A DNA stretch of 15,924 nucleotides from an uncultured Brachyspira sp. (GCA_934725655.1 CAKVCJ010000015.1:1-15924); one strand, 5' to 3'. Counted from the stretch's first letter, positions 6,547-14,375 are shown. Notes: generated by a model not told the origin, from the letters alone. Made by a program: numbers and translations.

Positions 6547-6575
6547 ACAATACAATAAATAATAAATTTTGTCAA
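6547..6575 (-). promoter_or_regulatory. ahpC promoter
   Basis: On the minus strand, a perfect TTGACA (6575-6570), a 17-base spacer and TATTGT (6552-6547) lead into ahpC about 35 bases on. I looked for a PerR-type palindrome around it and did not find a convincing one. Confidence 0.65.
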
Positions 6576-6607
6576 GTAAAAAACTGTACAAATTAGTAAA
6601 AATTCCT

Positions 6608-6627
6608 AAAAAATATATGTATTTTTT
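6608..6627 (-). terminator. possible weak purH terminator
   Basis: AAAAAATA (6608-6615) and TATTTTTT (6620-6627) form an A+T-only 8-bp stem that overlaps the purH stop codon. On the minus strand the bases beyond it (AGGAATTTTTAC) contain a short T-run. The stem is weak and this may be chance. Confidence 0.25.
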
Positions 6628-8155
6628 AATGCTTAAAATGCCTTATACCTGTGAACACCATCGCAATGCCATGTTCATTACAAGCATCAATGGACTCTTG
6701 GTCTCTCATAGAACCGCCGGGCTGAATTATAGCTTTAATATTGTATTTAGCACAAGCATCCACTACATCTCTAAATGGGAAGAAAGCATCTGATGCCATT
6801 ACAACTCCGTCTCCTGCTCTCTCTAAAGCATCTTCACAAGCCCATATTCTGTTAGTCTGTCCGCTTCCTATACCCTTAGCCATAAAGTCTTTTATTACTA
6901 CTATAGCATTAGACTTAGCATATTTTACAACCTTCATTCCAAATATTAAGTTTTTCATCTCTTCTTCTGTAGGTTTTTTATTGGTTACAACTTTATAATC
7001 TTCTATTAAAGTAGTGTCTTCATCTTGTACAAGTAAGCCTCCATCAACTTTAACGAGATTGATTTTATCATTAGTATTAGTTTTGTATTTTATAACTCTT
7101 AAATTCTTTTTAGTTTTTAATACTTCCAAAGCCTCTGGAGTAAAGTCTTTAGCAATAACAATTTCTAGAAATATTTTTATAAGTTCTTTTGCAGTAGCTT
7201 CATCTACAGTGCTATTGAATGCCACAATGCCTCCAAATATAGAAGTAGGGTCGCAATTATAAGTTCTGTTATAAGCCTCTAATACACTATTTCCTAAAGC
7301 AGCACCGCAAGGAGTAGAGTGCTTTATAGCAGAGCATGCATATTCTTTTTTAGCCTCATCAAACTCCAACACTATTTTTAAAGCTATATCCATATCTCTA
7401 ATATTGTTAAATGAAAGCTCTTTCCCGTTTAACTGCTCAAAATCTTTCATAGAGCCTTTATCTGTAGTTGATACATAATAGCTTGCTCCCTGATGAGGAT
7501 TTTCTCCATATCTTAATTTCTCTTGTAATGCATAAGACATATTCAAATAATTAAGTTTTTTATCTTCTTTGTTTTCTAATGAATTAAACATAAACTCAGA
7601 AACTGCAGCATCATAAGCAGAAGTTAAATTGAACACTTTAGAAGCTAAATATTTTTTTGTCTCAAAGCTCACTTCACCCTTTTCCATTTCACTTTTTACC
7701 AAATCATAATCTTTAACATCGCTTATAACTACAACATCTTTAAAAGACTTAGCAGCAGAACGAAGCATTGTAGGTCCGCCTATATCAATAAACTCTATCT
7801 TCTCTTCAAATTTCAAATTATCATCCTGCACCTTTTCAAAGAAAGGATAAAGATTAACTATTACCATATCAATAGGAGTGATTCCTCTCTCTTTAATAGT
7901 TTCCATATGAGTAGGATTATCTCTTATAGCAAGTATTGCACCATGTATTTTTGGGTCTAAAGTTTTCACCCTTCCGTCAAGCATCTCTTTAGCCCCTGTA
8001 ACCTCTGCAACCTCTATAACTGGTATATTATTTTCTTTCAAATATTTATAAGTTCCTCCCGTAGAAACAATCTCCACATTCTTAGAAGTTAAAAACTTAG
8101 CAAAATCTAATATTCCGTCTTTGTAAAATACAGATATCAATGCTCTTTTAATCAT
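6626..8155 (-). CDS. purH: bifunctional AICAR formyltransferase / IMP cyclohydrolase
   Basis: PurH catalyses the last two steps of purine synthesis, formylating AICAR with 10-formyl-THF and closing the ring to IMP. The product is 509 residues from the ATG at 8155. A TTG two codons upstream is only one base from the GGAG (8166-8163), whereas the ATG is 7 bases away. The N-terminal MGS-like cyclohydrolase domain (about 1-190) shows S-T-G-G-T (31-35), [13 protein letters not shown] (60-72) and [11 protein letters not shown] (126-136). The transformylase part shows R-Y-G-E-N-P-H-Q (215-222), K-H-S-T-P-C-G (278-284, Thr where Asn is common), S-D-A-F-F-P-F (455-461) and the C-terminal F-T-G-I-R-H-F-K-H. 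No other pur genes are adjacent. It has its own promoter at 8191-8218. Confidence 0.97.
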   Translation of the reverse strand: MIKRALISVFYKDGILDFAKFLTSKNVEIVSTGGTYKYLKENNIPVIEVAEVTGAKEMLDGRVKTLDPKIHGAILAIRDNPTHMETIKERGITPIDMVIVNLYPFFEKVQDDNLKFEEKIEFIDIGGPTMLRSAAKSFKDVVVISDVKDYDLVKSEMEKGEVSFETKKYLASKVFNLTSAYDAAVSEFMFNSLENKEDKKLNYLNMSYALQEKLRYGENPHQGASYYVSTTDKGSMKDFEQLNGKELSFNNIRDMDIALKIVLEFDEAKKEYACSAIKHSTPCGAALGNSVLEAYNRTYNCDPTSIFGGIVAFNSTVDEATAKELIKIFLEIVIAKDFTPEALEVLKTKKNLRVIKYKTNTNDKINLVKVDGGLLVQDEDTTLIEDYKVVTNKKPTEEEMKNLIFGMKVVKYAKSNAIVVIKDFMAKGIGSGQTNRIWACEDALERAGDGVVMASDAFFPFRDVVDACAKYNIKAIIQPGGSMRDQESIDACNEHGIAMVFTGIRHFKH

Positions 8156-8190
8156 AAACAATCTCCATAAAATATAGTTTTAATGAAAAC

Positions 8191-8218
8191 ATTATAATAT
8201 AAAAGTCGCTATTGTAAA
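8191..8218 (-). promoter_or_regulatory. purH promoter
   Basis: On the minus strand TTTACA (8218-8213), 16 bases and TATAAT (8196-8191) precede purH, giving a leader of about 28 bases. I see no PurR-type box or purine riboswitch structure in the 88-base gap, so regulation is not evident. Confidence 0.65.
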
Positions 8219-8243
8219 GAATCTTTTTTATTAATAATTAATA

Positions 8244-9863
8244 TTATTTCTTTTTATTTTCAACTAATGCTAAAAGGGTTGTATTATAATCTTTAGCAGT
8301 TATTGCTTTATTCTGATATATAATATTTTTATATTTATCGTTGCGGTTAAAATGCTTAGCTCTGAAACCGCCTGTCATTCTGAGTTTATATAAAATATCT
8401 CCAACAGTTATATGTTCAGGAGGGCATGCTAAAGTATATGAAGTTGTAGAACCATTTATTATTTTTACTATATATTGAGCATCTTCAAGAGAATCTGCTA
8501 TATCGTTTAACACAGAAGGGGCTACTCTTAAATCTTTAGCTAAATCATACATAGACATGCATTTTTTATTGTTTATAAATCTATAGGCTATCGTATGCAT
8601 AAACTCTAAAGCTATCATCTCTTTTTCTGCAAAAGATAATTTTATGTTTGTTACATCCACCCCATAAGACCTGAAATATTGAAGCGAATAGGTTAATTCT
8701 GCCCCAAATAAAATAATTATCCATACAATATAAAGCAAAAGCAAGAGTACTGGTATTTGAGCAAAAGAACTAGCAGAAGACAACTCAGCAGGCTCTATGC
8801 TTGTGAGAAGAGAGTTCTCGCTCGTAATTGTTACTATATCATCTAACTGAAAATTATACTTTCTCACCTGTTCATATATATTAGGAGCAAAGTTTGTAAA
8901 AAATAAGGCATTACTTGATATTACCTCTCTTTCATAAGTGGCAGCAGATATTCCTGTGCCTTCATCTTCTATAATTCTATAACTTATTCTATCTAATTTT
9001 ATATCTGCTAATTCATTTTTATTATTTAGAAGATTTACTTCTCTTACAATATATTCAGTTTTATATTTATCGCTGTCAAATATCTGTTTATAATTTTTCA
9101 CATTAATGTTTAATTTGAAATATACACTAAATAAAGTGATAATAGCAATAGCCACAAGCACAGAAGATATTAAAGCATTAGACCAATTAACTTTAGTTTG
9201 CGGCACTAATACATAAGAAAATAATACAAGCAAACTCATAGCAATAACAGGAGTAACCCAAGATATTAATATTCTTAAAATAGCAGGCAAATAATATAAA
9301 GCTATAGAAGAATAAGTTATTAAAGTAAAAGATATACCAATAGAAACAGGAATTAATATTAAAAGAGCAATATAATTTACGACTACTCTGGGTATAGAAG
9401 TTTTAATTTTCACACGCCAAATTTTAATGAGCGATTTCTGAATATTATGAAGTATTAAACATGCACTTACTAAAGTAGATATCACCCCTATAATACCAAA
9501 ACTTGCTAAATCAGTATTGTCAGCAATATTTAAAATTTGCCTTACCATAGGTTCATAGAAAGGCGCATTTTTTTCCATCCAATCAAATATTAAAATAAAT
9601 ATGTTCTGATAAATATTAAATATCCTAAGCACAAATAAACCAACTATTAATGCAGGTATAAAAGATAATGTAACAAGATAAGTAAGCGATGCTGCTCTTA
9701 TAGTACAATCATCTTTAAAAAAGTCTGTTATTGCAAAAGTTATTACTCTGTATAAATTTATAAAGAATCTATAAATAGGCTTCACGTTTGCTGTATCTAT
9801 AGAATAAATTTCCTTTTGAAAAAAAGTTTTTATTTTGTTGGTAAAAATTTTAATTTTAGTCAT
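8244..9863 (-). CDS. YihY/BrkB-family inner-membrane protein with inserted domain and winged-helix-like tail
   Basis: The 539-residue product shows the YihY pattern: a pre-helix with F-F-K-D-D-C-T-I-R-A-A-S-L-T-Y (48-62), then hydrophobic segments near 63-82, 120-138, 160-188, 194-220 and 228-248, and the last helix at 368-395 with F-G-A-E-L (386-390). Typical YihY proteins join the last two helices by a short Y-G-rich turn. Here residues about 252-366 form a hydrophilic insertion, probably extracytoplasmic. Residues about 412-497 look like a winged-helix fold, with an HTH-like M-Y-D-L-A-K-D-L-R-V-A-P-S-V-L (438-452). The family was once misnamed RNase BN; its function remains unclear. The start has a weak AAGAAG signal. 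No clear promoter was found; it is divergent from the tRNA gene. Confidence 0.85.
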   Translation of the reverse strand: MTKIKIFTNKIKTFFQKEIYSIDTANVKPIYRFFINLYRVITFAITDFFKDDCTIRAASLTYLVTLSFIPALIVGLFVLRIFNIYQNIFILIFDWMEKNAPFYEPMVRQILNIADNTDLASFGIIGVISTLVSACLILHNIQKSLIKIWRVKIKTSIPRVVVNYIALLILIPVSIGISFTLITYSSIALYYLPAILRILISWVTPVIAMSLLVLFSYVLVPQTKVNWSNALISSVLVAIAIITLFSVYFKLNINVKNYKQIFDSDKYKTEYIVREVNLLNNKNELADIKLDRISYRIIEDEGTGISAATYEREVISSNALFFTNFAPNIYEQVRKYNFQLDDIVTITSENSLLTSIEPAELSSASSFAQIPVLLLLLYIVWIIILFGAELTYSLQYFRSYGVDVTNIKLSFAEKEMIALEFMHTIAYRFINNKKCMSMYDLAKDLRVAPSVLNDIADSLEDAQYIVKIINGSTTSYTLACPPEHITVGDILYKLRMTGGFRAKHFNRNDKYKNIIYQNKAITAKDYNTTLLALVENKKK

Positions 9864-9873
9864 AAAACACTTC

Positions 9874-9901
9874 TTGCAAAAAAAATATTTTAATGTATAA
9901 T
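9874..9901 (+). promoter_or_regulatory. tRNA-Leu promoter
   Basis: TTGCAA (9874-9879) and a perfect TATAAT (9896-9901) are 16 bases apart, placing transcription start a few bases before the tRNA at 9915. The promoter lies within the 51-base gap to the divergent YihY gene. Confidence 0.7.
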
Positions 9902-9914
9902 AAATGATACAAAA

Positions 9915-9995
9915 GCGAGGGTGGCGGAACTGGCAGACGCACTAGACTTAGGATCTAGCGCCCTAGGCATGAGGGTTCGATTCCCTCCCCTCGCA
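9915..9995 (+). tRNA. tRNA-Leu, anticodon UAG
   Basis: The cloverleaf folds completely: acceptor GCGAGGG (9915-9921) with CCCTCGC (9988-9994) and discriminator A at 9995; D arm GCG...CGC; anticodon stem CTAGA/TCTAG (9942-9946, 9954-9958) around CTTAGGA with anticodon TAG at 9949-9951. A class II variable arm has a GCC/GGC stem, and the T arm is GAGGG-TTCGATT-CCCTC (9971-9987). The discriminator A, long variable arm and anticodon identify leucine. No CCA is encoded, so a CCA-adding enzyme is needed. The 3' end lies six bases from the end of a convergent gene, and no hairpin terminator intervenes. Confidence 0.97.
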
Positions 9996-10001
9996 GATAT
10001 A

Positions 10002-10268
10002 TTATTTATTTTTTCCTTCTTCTTTTTTATCTTCTACTTCTATAGAGAATTTACACCTATTACATATCTTTTTATATCCATTATATGTCTTTATTATCCT
10101 CATAGAATTCTTAGTATTGCAAAAAGGACAATCTTCATGGTTTCTAAATATTATAGAAGATATAATATCAACTATCTTTCCTATCCCCGATACAAAAAAT
10201 AGTATCCCAAACATAGAAATAAATATCAAAAATATAATAATAATAAATACAATAAATATAATATTCAC
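10002..10268 (-). CDS. small membrane protein with C-terminal zinc ribbon
   Basis: The 88-residue product has a hydrophobic N-terminal segment (about 2-29) and perhaps a second short one (30-41), then a four-cysteine zinc-ribbon motif: C-P-F-C (Cys47, Cys50) and C-N-R-C (Cys69, Cys72), and a Lys/Glu-rich tail. The ribbon likely binds structural zinc on one side of the membrane. Partner and role are unknown. The start is a GTG preceded by AGGG with 7 bases between; no ATG gives the whole membrane segment. The gene runs head-on into tRNA-Leu. It lies 57 bases after the lipoprotein gene upstream and may be cotranscribed with it or use the candidate promoter at 10288. Confidence 0.7.
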   Translation of the reverse strand: MNIIFIVFIIIIFLIFISMFGILFFVSGIGKIVDIISSIIFRNHEDCPFCNTKNSMRIIKTYNGYKKICNRCKFSIEVEDKKEEGKNK

Positions 10269-10287
10269 AAATAGTCCCTTTTATAGA

Positions 10288-10316
10288 ATTATAACCTAAA
10301 ATACTTTTTTTTTAAA
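10288..10316 (-). promoter_or_regulatory. candidate promoter for the zinc-ribbon gene
   Basis: On the minus strand, TTTAAA (10316-10311), a 17-base spacer and TATAAT (10293-10288) precede the GTG start by about 20 bases. The -35 matches the consensus at four of six positions only. Confidence 0.4.
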
Positions 10317-10325
10317 GGCGAATTT

Positions 10326-11066
10326 TTATTTTATGCCGTCTTCCGGAAATATTATATAAATCGCTGATAATTGATTTAATACCTTTTGAACCTCTGCAGG
10401 ACTATAAACAGCAAATACAGGAATATCTCCATTTATTAAATCAGATATAGATAAAAATGAATGAGTAAAAAATATTCTATAATCTCTTCTTGAAGAGCCA
10501 GGACCATTTCCTATATTATGATCATTTAATATATATGCTTTATATCCTACATCTGTTTTATAGTACCCTACTCTCACAGTTCTTGGTATATATTCGCCAT
10601 AATTTGGAAAATAGCCTCTATATTCATTTAATAGCTCTCTGTAATATTCACCGTTTTGAGGTATTAAAGCATCATATATGTTTAAAGCATAATCTTCTTC
10701 TTTGAAAGAGGTAGGCGGATTATAAGTGCCGTTTGTATAATCTTTATAGTCTTTATAATCTATAGTTTCAGATATTTTGTTTGCTTCAAAAGTCTCTTTT
10801 TTTTGATTATCTTGATATACATTGACTATAATTTTATCTTCGCTTATATCAAAATTAATTGATGCATTATATATTTTTGCTTCGCTTGATTTGGTATTTA
10901 CTCCAAGTTCATAGCATAATAGAGTACCGTTTTCTAAATATATATTTCCATACCTGCTGGAATATGTTCCTTTATAATTTAAAAAAATTGCTTCATCAGG
11001 ATTATTCGGCGATGAACAGGATATTATTAAACAAAATATCAATATATATATTATTTTTTTACACAC
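10326..11066 (-). CDS. lipoprotein of unknown function
   Basis: The 246-residue product begins with a short basic hydrophobic signal ending in I-I-S-C, so Cys17 should be lipidated. The mature part starts S-S-P-N-N and has no recognised domain. Near residue 27 it has Y-K-G-T-Y-S-S-R-Y-G-N-I-Y-L, a beta-type opening seen in many small lipoproteins. A local D-Y-K-D-Y-K-D-Y repeat near 104-111 reflects a short 9-base tandem duplication. The start is GTG (11066); the overlapping ATG at 11068 is out of frame and stops after five codons. AGGA lies 9 bases before the GTG. It is divergent from the TetR gene, with a palindromic stretch in between, so it may be that regulator's target; this is inference. 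Confidence 0.8.
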   Translation of the reverse strand: MCKKIIYILIFCLIISCSSPNNPDEAIFLNYKGTYSSRYGNIYLENGTLLCYELGVNTKSSEAKIYNASINFDISEDKIIVNVYQDNQKKETFEANKISETIDYKDYKDYTNGTYNPPTSFKEEDYALNIYDALIPQNGEYYRELLNEYRGYFPNYGEYIPRTVRVGYYKTDVGYKAYILNDHNIGNGPGSSRRDYRIFFTHSFLSISDLINGDIPVFAVYSPAEVQKVLNQLSAIYIIFPEDGIK

Positions 11067-11091
11067 ATTATTTTATCCTAAATGTTTTTAC

Positions 11092-11122
11092 AATATATTT
11101 TATTATAATAATAAAATATATT
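11092..11122. promoter_or_regulatory. 31-bp A+T palindrome, candidate TetR operator
   Basis: Positions 11092-11106 are the exact reverse complement of 11108-11122, around a single central A. A 14-base direct copy of the right half (ATAATAAAATATAT) recurs at 11129-11142. The palindrome lies between the divergent lipoprotein and TetR genes, upstream of the TetR promoter. TetR-family regulators commonly bind palindromes next to their own gene. All bases are A or T, so low-complexity chance is a real alternative. Confidence 0.4.
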
Positions 11123-11163
11123 ATAATTATAATAAAATATATGTATATTTTTTAATTTACAAG

Positions 11164-11191
11164 TTTACATTATTTAATTTATATATATAAT
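11164..11191 (+). promoter_or_regulatory. promoter of the TetR-family gene
   Basis: TTTACA (11164-11169) and TATAAT (11186-11191) are separated by 16 bases, about 35 bases before the chosen start. Confidence 0.6.
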
Positions 11192-11226
11192 AGTATAGTA
11201 AAATAATTTATGTTTTGGGTAAAGTT

Positions 11227-11817
11227 ATGAAAACTTCGAATAATAAATCTACTCTCAAAGTAAACAAGACAAAAAAAACATTAGAAGATGCTTTGGCCGC
11301 TTTGCTCGAAGAAAAACCTTTTGAAGAAATTAGAGTAATAGATATATGTTCAAAAGCTAATATGCATAGAAGTACTTTTTATACTTATTTTAATGATAAA
11401 TATGAACTTTTAAAATCAAAATTAGATGAATATGAAGCAAAGTTTTTAGAAGATTTGCAAAGATACAAAATAGAAGATAAATTAAAAGATTTTCACATAG
11501 ATATAATGATAAAAATTCTTCAATATTTTTATTTTAATAGAAAATATTTAAAGATTATTTTTCAAAACAATAAGGATAACAGCATCACAAAGATATTACA
11601 AAAATATTTAGAGGATTATGTCATAGAGGGCGTAAAGGATATGAAGCTTGCGAAACCTGATAAACCTTATTTTTTTAATGTGATGGGTGCTTTTTATTCT
11701 GGAGCTTTTATTACTGTGATTAGCGAATGGATTTTAAATGACTGCACTATTAAGCCTCAGGAACTTGCTGAGTGTATATCTGATATTATTATGCAAAGAA
11801 TATTTGTATATGAATAA
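11227..11817 (+). CDS. TetR/AcrR-family transcriptional regulator
   Basis: From the ATG at 11227 the product is 196 residues. A TTG four codons upstream (11215) is less likely, since the GGG at 11217-11219 sits 7 bases before the ATG. Residues about 15-60 form the TetR DNA-binding domain: T-K-K-T-L-E-D-A-L, then P-F-E-E-I-R-V-I-D-I-C-S-K-A-N-M-H-R-S-T-F-Y-T-Y-F (31-55), with the canonical S-T-F-Y-x-Y-F recognition helix end. The C-terminal part (about 75-190), ending with G-A-F-Y-S-G-A-F-I-T-V-I-S-E-W-I-L-N, resembles the DhaS-type ligand/dimer domain. The ligand is unknown. Likely targets are itself, the divergent lipoprotein gene, and possibly the paralogue pair downstream. Confidence 0.9.
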   Translation: MKTSNNKSTLKVNKTKKTLEDALAALLEEKPFEEIRVIDICSKANMHRSTFYTYFNDKYELLKSKLDEYEAKFLEDLQRYKIEDKLKDFHIDIMIKILQYFYFNRKYLKIIFQNNKDNSITKILQKYLEDYVIEGVKDMKLAKPDKPYFFNVMGAFYSGAFITVISEWILNDCTIKPQELAECISDIIMQRIFVYE

Positions 11818-11932
11818 ATCATATATTTTTTAATAAATAAGCAAATAATTTACGATAATATTTACATAATGTTTTTACTTTTATTAATTTTATTTATTTT
11901 AATTAGTATGAGTATATTATGGAGTATGTATT

Positions 11933-12463
11933 ATGAGAAAAGTATTATTTTGTTTATTATTTTCTATTAGTTTCTTTAATTTATTAAATGCTCAAAATAT
12001 TACAAAAGACAGTCAATATTCTCAGAATTGGGCTAATTTTATTAACAGAAAAACTATAGATATGCAAGGGGCTTTATATGAAGGAATACCAGGAGGCAAT
12101 TTAGTATTAGTTTCTGGAAGGTCTCCTTTTTCTTTGATAAAAGAATATCATTTTTTAGGTGCTAGATCAGACAGTCAAGTTTATTACACGCATCAAGTTC
12201 CTTTAAGTTATTTTTATGAATCTGCCCCTACACTTGGCGTAGTATTAGTTGAAGGATATTCTTTAAATGGTTCTAAATTAACCAGATATATAAATTATGT
12301 AGATGGATATCAAGCAAAATTAAAAAAATGGGAAGATGAGAATATTGTATCAAGCAATAATACTAAAATTGCAAAACCAGATGCTAAATGGACAGAGTAT
12401 CCTATACCGCAGCCTGAGGATGTTAACTGGGCTGATGGTTCATATGCGGGAGAATTGTATTAA
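11933..12463 (+). CDS. secreted protein of unknown function, paralogue of the next gene
   Basis: The 176-residue product has a clear signal peptide (about 1-20, ending L-L-N-A) with no lipobox, so it is probably periplasmic or secreted. The mature protein aligns along its length with the next gene's product: W-A-N-F-I-N-R-K against W-I-K-T-I-K-K-K, then G-N-L-V-L-V...L-I-K-E, V-E-G-Y-S-L-N-G-S-K-L, Y-Q-A-K-L-K-K-W, and a C-terminal W-T-E-Y-P-I-P-Q-P-E-D-V-N-W. I do not recognise a described family. GGAG at 11921-11924 is 8 bases before the ATG. It is followed after 12 bases by its paralogue, so the two are very probably cotranscribed. No catalytic-looking conserved residues are evident. Confidence 0.8.
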   Translation: MRKVLFCLLFSISFFNLLNAQNITKDSQYSQNWANFINRKTIDMQGALYEGIPGGNLVLVSGRSPFSLIKEYHFLGARSDSQVYYTHQVPLSYFYESAPTLGVVLVEGYSLNGSKLTRYINYVDGYQAKLKKWEDENIVSSNNTKIAKPDAKWTEYPIPQPEDVNWADGSYAGELY

Positions 12464-12475
12464 GGTTTCTGCAGA

Positions 12476-12997
12476 GTGCAATATATATTTATTATAGCTG
12501 TAATAGTTATTGTCATTAGTGTTTTATTTCTTATTACTAATAGTAGAGTTATATCTTATGATAAAGATTGGATTAAAACTATTAAAAAAAAAGTTGTAAA
12601 TGCAGATAAGAAATATGTATTTGAAGAGAGCGGCGATATTATTATCGATAATAAAAAAAAACTTACTCTAATAAAAGCTAAAAATAATAAAATGGCTGTT
12701 TACAGCAACACTGATTTTATTAATAAGTTTATGCTTGTATTTTCAGCTTATAGTTCTATTAAAGTTACTTTTATGGAAGGATATATTATAGATAATGATA
12801 AACTCTATTATACTTATGCTTATAAAGCTTCATATTATAAAAAGCTTAATGATTGGATGAAGAATAACGGGGTTTTTGAATCTAAGGAAGTATGGACGGC
12901 AAATAATAAAGTTAATTGGAAAACTTTTCCTGCCCCAAAAGAGAATGATATAAATTGGGAGAAAAAAGTTTTAATAGGAGATATTGTTAAAATATAA
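12476..12997 (+). CDS. membrane-anchored protein of unknown function, paralogue of the preceding gene
   Basis: The 173-residue product has one N-terminal transmembrane segment (about 3-20, very Ile/Val-rich) and no signal cleavage site, so it is likely anchored with its body outside the cytoplasm. The body shares with its upstream neighbour the M-E-G-Y-I-I-D-N-D-K-L block, Y-Y-K-K-L-N-D-W, and the C-terminal N-W-K-T-F-P-A-P-K-E-N-D-I-N-W. It is far more Lys-rich than its partner. The start is a GTG; AAGG overlapping the upstream stop codon sits 10 bases before it. The tight 12-base gap supports translational linkage. Function unknown. Confidence 0.75.
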   Translation: MQYIFIIAVIVIVISVLFLITNSRVISYDKDWIKTIKKKVVNADKKYVFEESGDIIIDNKKKLTLIKAKNNKMAVYSNTDFINKFMLVFSAYSSIKVTFMEGYIIDNDKLYYTYAYKASYYKKLNDWMKNNGVFESKEVWTANNKVNWKTFPAPKENDINWEKKVLIGDIVKI

Positions 12998-13047
12998 AAA
13001 AATAATAAGTTTTTACAATATAGCTATAGCATTATTGTTAATAGTAT

Positions 13048-13055
13048 TGTATAAT
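13048..13055 (+). promoter_or_regulatory. candidate -10 of the aminotransferase gene
   Basis: TGTATAAT (13048-13055) lies about 30 bases before the start. No consensus -35 is present at 16-18 bases upstream, so it may need an activator or be weak. Nearby are a perfect 10-bp palindrome TATAGCTATA (13019-13028) and a spaced inverted pair TACAATA/TATTGTA (13014-13020, 13045-13051), the second half of which overlaps the -10. Confidence 0.4.
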
Positions 13056-13083
13056 AGAGAAAACTTTATTTATGGATTGATTT

Positions 13084-14277
13084 ATGAAATTAAGATTATC
13101 TAAAAGAGCATTGCAAGAGGATTTTCAGGGAAATTTTGTTAAGATGATATTAGAGGTTGCTGCGAAAGGAAATTTAATATCTTTTGCCGGCGGACTTCCT
13201 AATCCTGTATCATTTCCAGTGAATGCTGTAAAAGAAGCTTGTATAAAAGTTTTAGAAAATAATGGGGTTTCTGCTTTGCAGTATAACAGTGCTGATGGGT
13301 ATTTACCTTTAAGAGAGTTTATCGCTAACAGATATCAAAAGGCTGGTGTTAATATTGAAGCTAAAGACATTATTATTACAAATGGTTCTCAGCAGGCATT
13401 AGACATCATATCTTCTGCACTTATTGATAAAGGGGATACTATAATGCTTGAAGACCCTTCATATTTGGCGGCTTTACAAACTTTTCACTTATATAATCCA
13501 AATATTCAAACTGTAAATCTCAATGAAGACGGAGCTAATGTTGAAGAGGTAAAAAATGTAATAGAAAAATACAATCCTAAATTATTTTATTGCGTGCCTA
13601 CTTTTCAAAACCCAACAGGAATAACATATACTAATGAAGTTAGAGAAAAGATATCTAATATAATAAAAAATAGCGATACTTTCTTAGTAGAAGATAATCC
13701 TTATGGAGAATTAAGATTTAAAGGAGAGCATCAAATTTCTTTCGGAAAGTTATTAGGAGAGCATGCTATACTTCTTGGTACTTTCTCCAAAACAGTTTCT
13801 CCTGGATTAAGATTAGGATGGATTGCTTCGCCTATTAAAGAGCTTGTTACAAAAATGAAAGAGTATAAACAGCTTGTAGATATGCATACTAATATATTTT
13901 CTCAGATGGTTGTAGCAGAGTATTTAAAAAATAATGATTATGATGAACATATAAAAACTATTATAGATTTATATGGAAAGCAATGTAATTTCATGCTTGA
14001 ATGTATGGACAAATATATGCCGAAAGATATGCATTGGACACATCCTGAAGGCGGTATGTTTATATGGGCTACATTGCCTAAAGGTTTGGATGCTATAGAG
14101 CTATGCAAAAAAGCTGCAGAAGCTGGGGTTGCTATTACACCTGGCGAGCCTTTCTATGAAAAAAAGAGAGGAGAAGGTACTTTTAGATTAAATTATACTA
14201 ACTCTTCTTTTGAAAATATAGAGAAAGGTATATCAATACTTGCAAAAGTAATAGAAGACATGAAAAAATCTCAATAA
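13084..14277 (+). CDS. PLP-dependent aminotransferase, class I/II (LysN / 2-aminoadipate aminotransferase-like)
   Basis: The 397-residue product is a cytoplasmic fold-type I aminotransferase. Seen in order: S-F-A-G-G-L-P-N-P (33-41), L-Q-Y-N-S-A-D-G (65-72), T-N-G-S-Q-Q-A-L-D (99-107), E-D-P-S-Y (123-127), Q-N-P-T-G with Asn176, E-D-N-P-Y with Asp204 contacting the PLP ring nitrogen, the Schiff-base lysine Lys236 in G-T-F-S-K, P-G-L-R-L-G with Arg243 for the phosphate, and Arg368 in F-R-L-N-Y for the substrate carboxylate. The pattern fits the LysN/MocR-domain group, which often has broad specificity (2-aminoadipate, aromatic, branched-chain). The substrate cannot be read from sequence. There is no N-terminal GntR domain. 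Only a GGA at 13074-13076 serves as a ribosome site. The gene ends at the terminator at 14305. Confidence 0.92.
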   Translation: MKLRLSKRALQEDFQGNFVKMILEVAAKGNLISFAGGLPNPVSFPVNAVKEACIKVLENNGVSALQYNSADGYLPLREFIANRYQKAGVNIEAKDIIITNGSQQALDIISSALIDKGDTIMLEDPSYLAALQTFHLYNPNIQTVNLNEDGANVEEVKNVIEKYNPKLFYCVPTFQNPTGITYTNEVREKISNIIKNSDTFLVEDNPYGELRFKGEHQISFGKLLGEHAILLGTFSKTVSPGLRLGWIASPIKELVTKMKEYKQLVDMHTNIFSQMVVAEYLKNNDYDEHIKTIIDLYGKQCNFMLECMDKYMPKDMHWTHPEGGMFIWATLPKGLDAIELCKKAAEAGVAITPGEPFYEKKRGEGTFRLNYTNSSFENIEKGISILAKVIEDMKKSQ

Positions 14278-14304
14278 TTTTCCTTATTATTATAATATAT
14301 TAAA

Positions 14305-14336
14305 GGGCGGCGATGAAGCCGCCTGTTTTATTTTTA
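14305..14336 (+). terminator. intrinsic terminator of the aminotransferase gene
   Basis: GGCGGC (14306-14311) and GCCGCC (14318-14323) form a G+C stem around GATGAA, extended by one G-T pair, followed by TGTTTTATTTTT. It is the strongest stem of any terminator in the window. Its left part (TTAAAGGGCGG) resembles the ATAAAGGGCGGG box of the intergenic repeat, probably by chance. Confidence 0.92.
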
Positions 14337-14375
14337 AGTAAATATAATAAAGAATTTGAATATATGGTTTTGCAG

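Noticed and set aside
6547..6600. PerR-type operator at ahpC
   Set aside because: The A+T-rich stretch has partial similarity to the TTATAAT-type half sites but no proper palindrome at the right spacing.
6741..7262. Plus-strand open frames inside purH
   Set aside because: They are antisense to well-conserved purH motifs and have no ribosome site or recognisable protein.
8156..8243. Purine riboswitch ahead of purH
   Set aside because: The leader from the mapped promoter is only about 28 bases, too short for an aptamer, and no conserved core is visible.
9921..10202. 93-codon plus-strand open frame over the tRNA
   Set aside because: It begins inside tRNA-Leu and then runs antisense through the zinc-ribbon gene, whose cysteine motif is convincing; the frame's product is low-complexity Phe/Tyr/Ile.
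10859..11155. Plus-strand frame antisense to the lipoprotein gene and crossing the palindrome
   Set aside because: Its product is an Ile/Tyr-rich by-product of A+T-rich DNA; the opposite strand has a lipobox and a Shine-Dalgarno.
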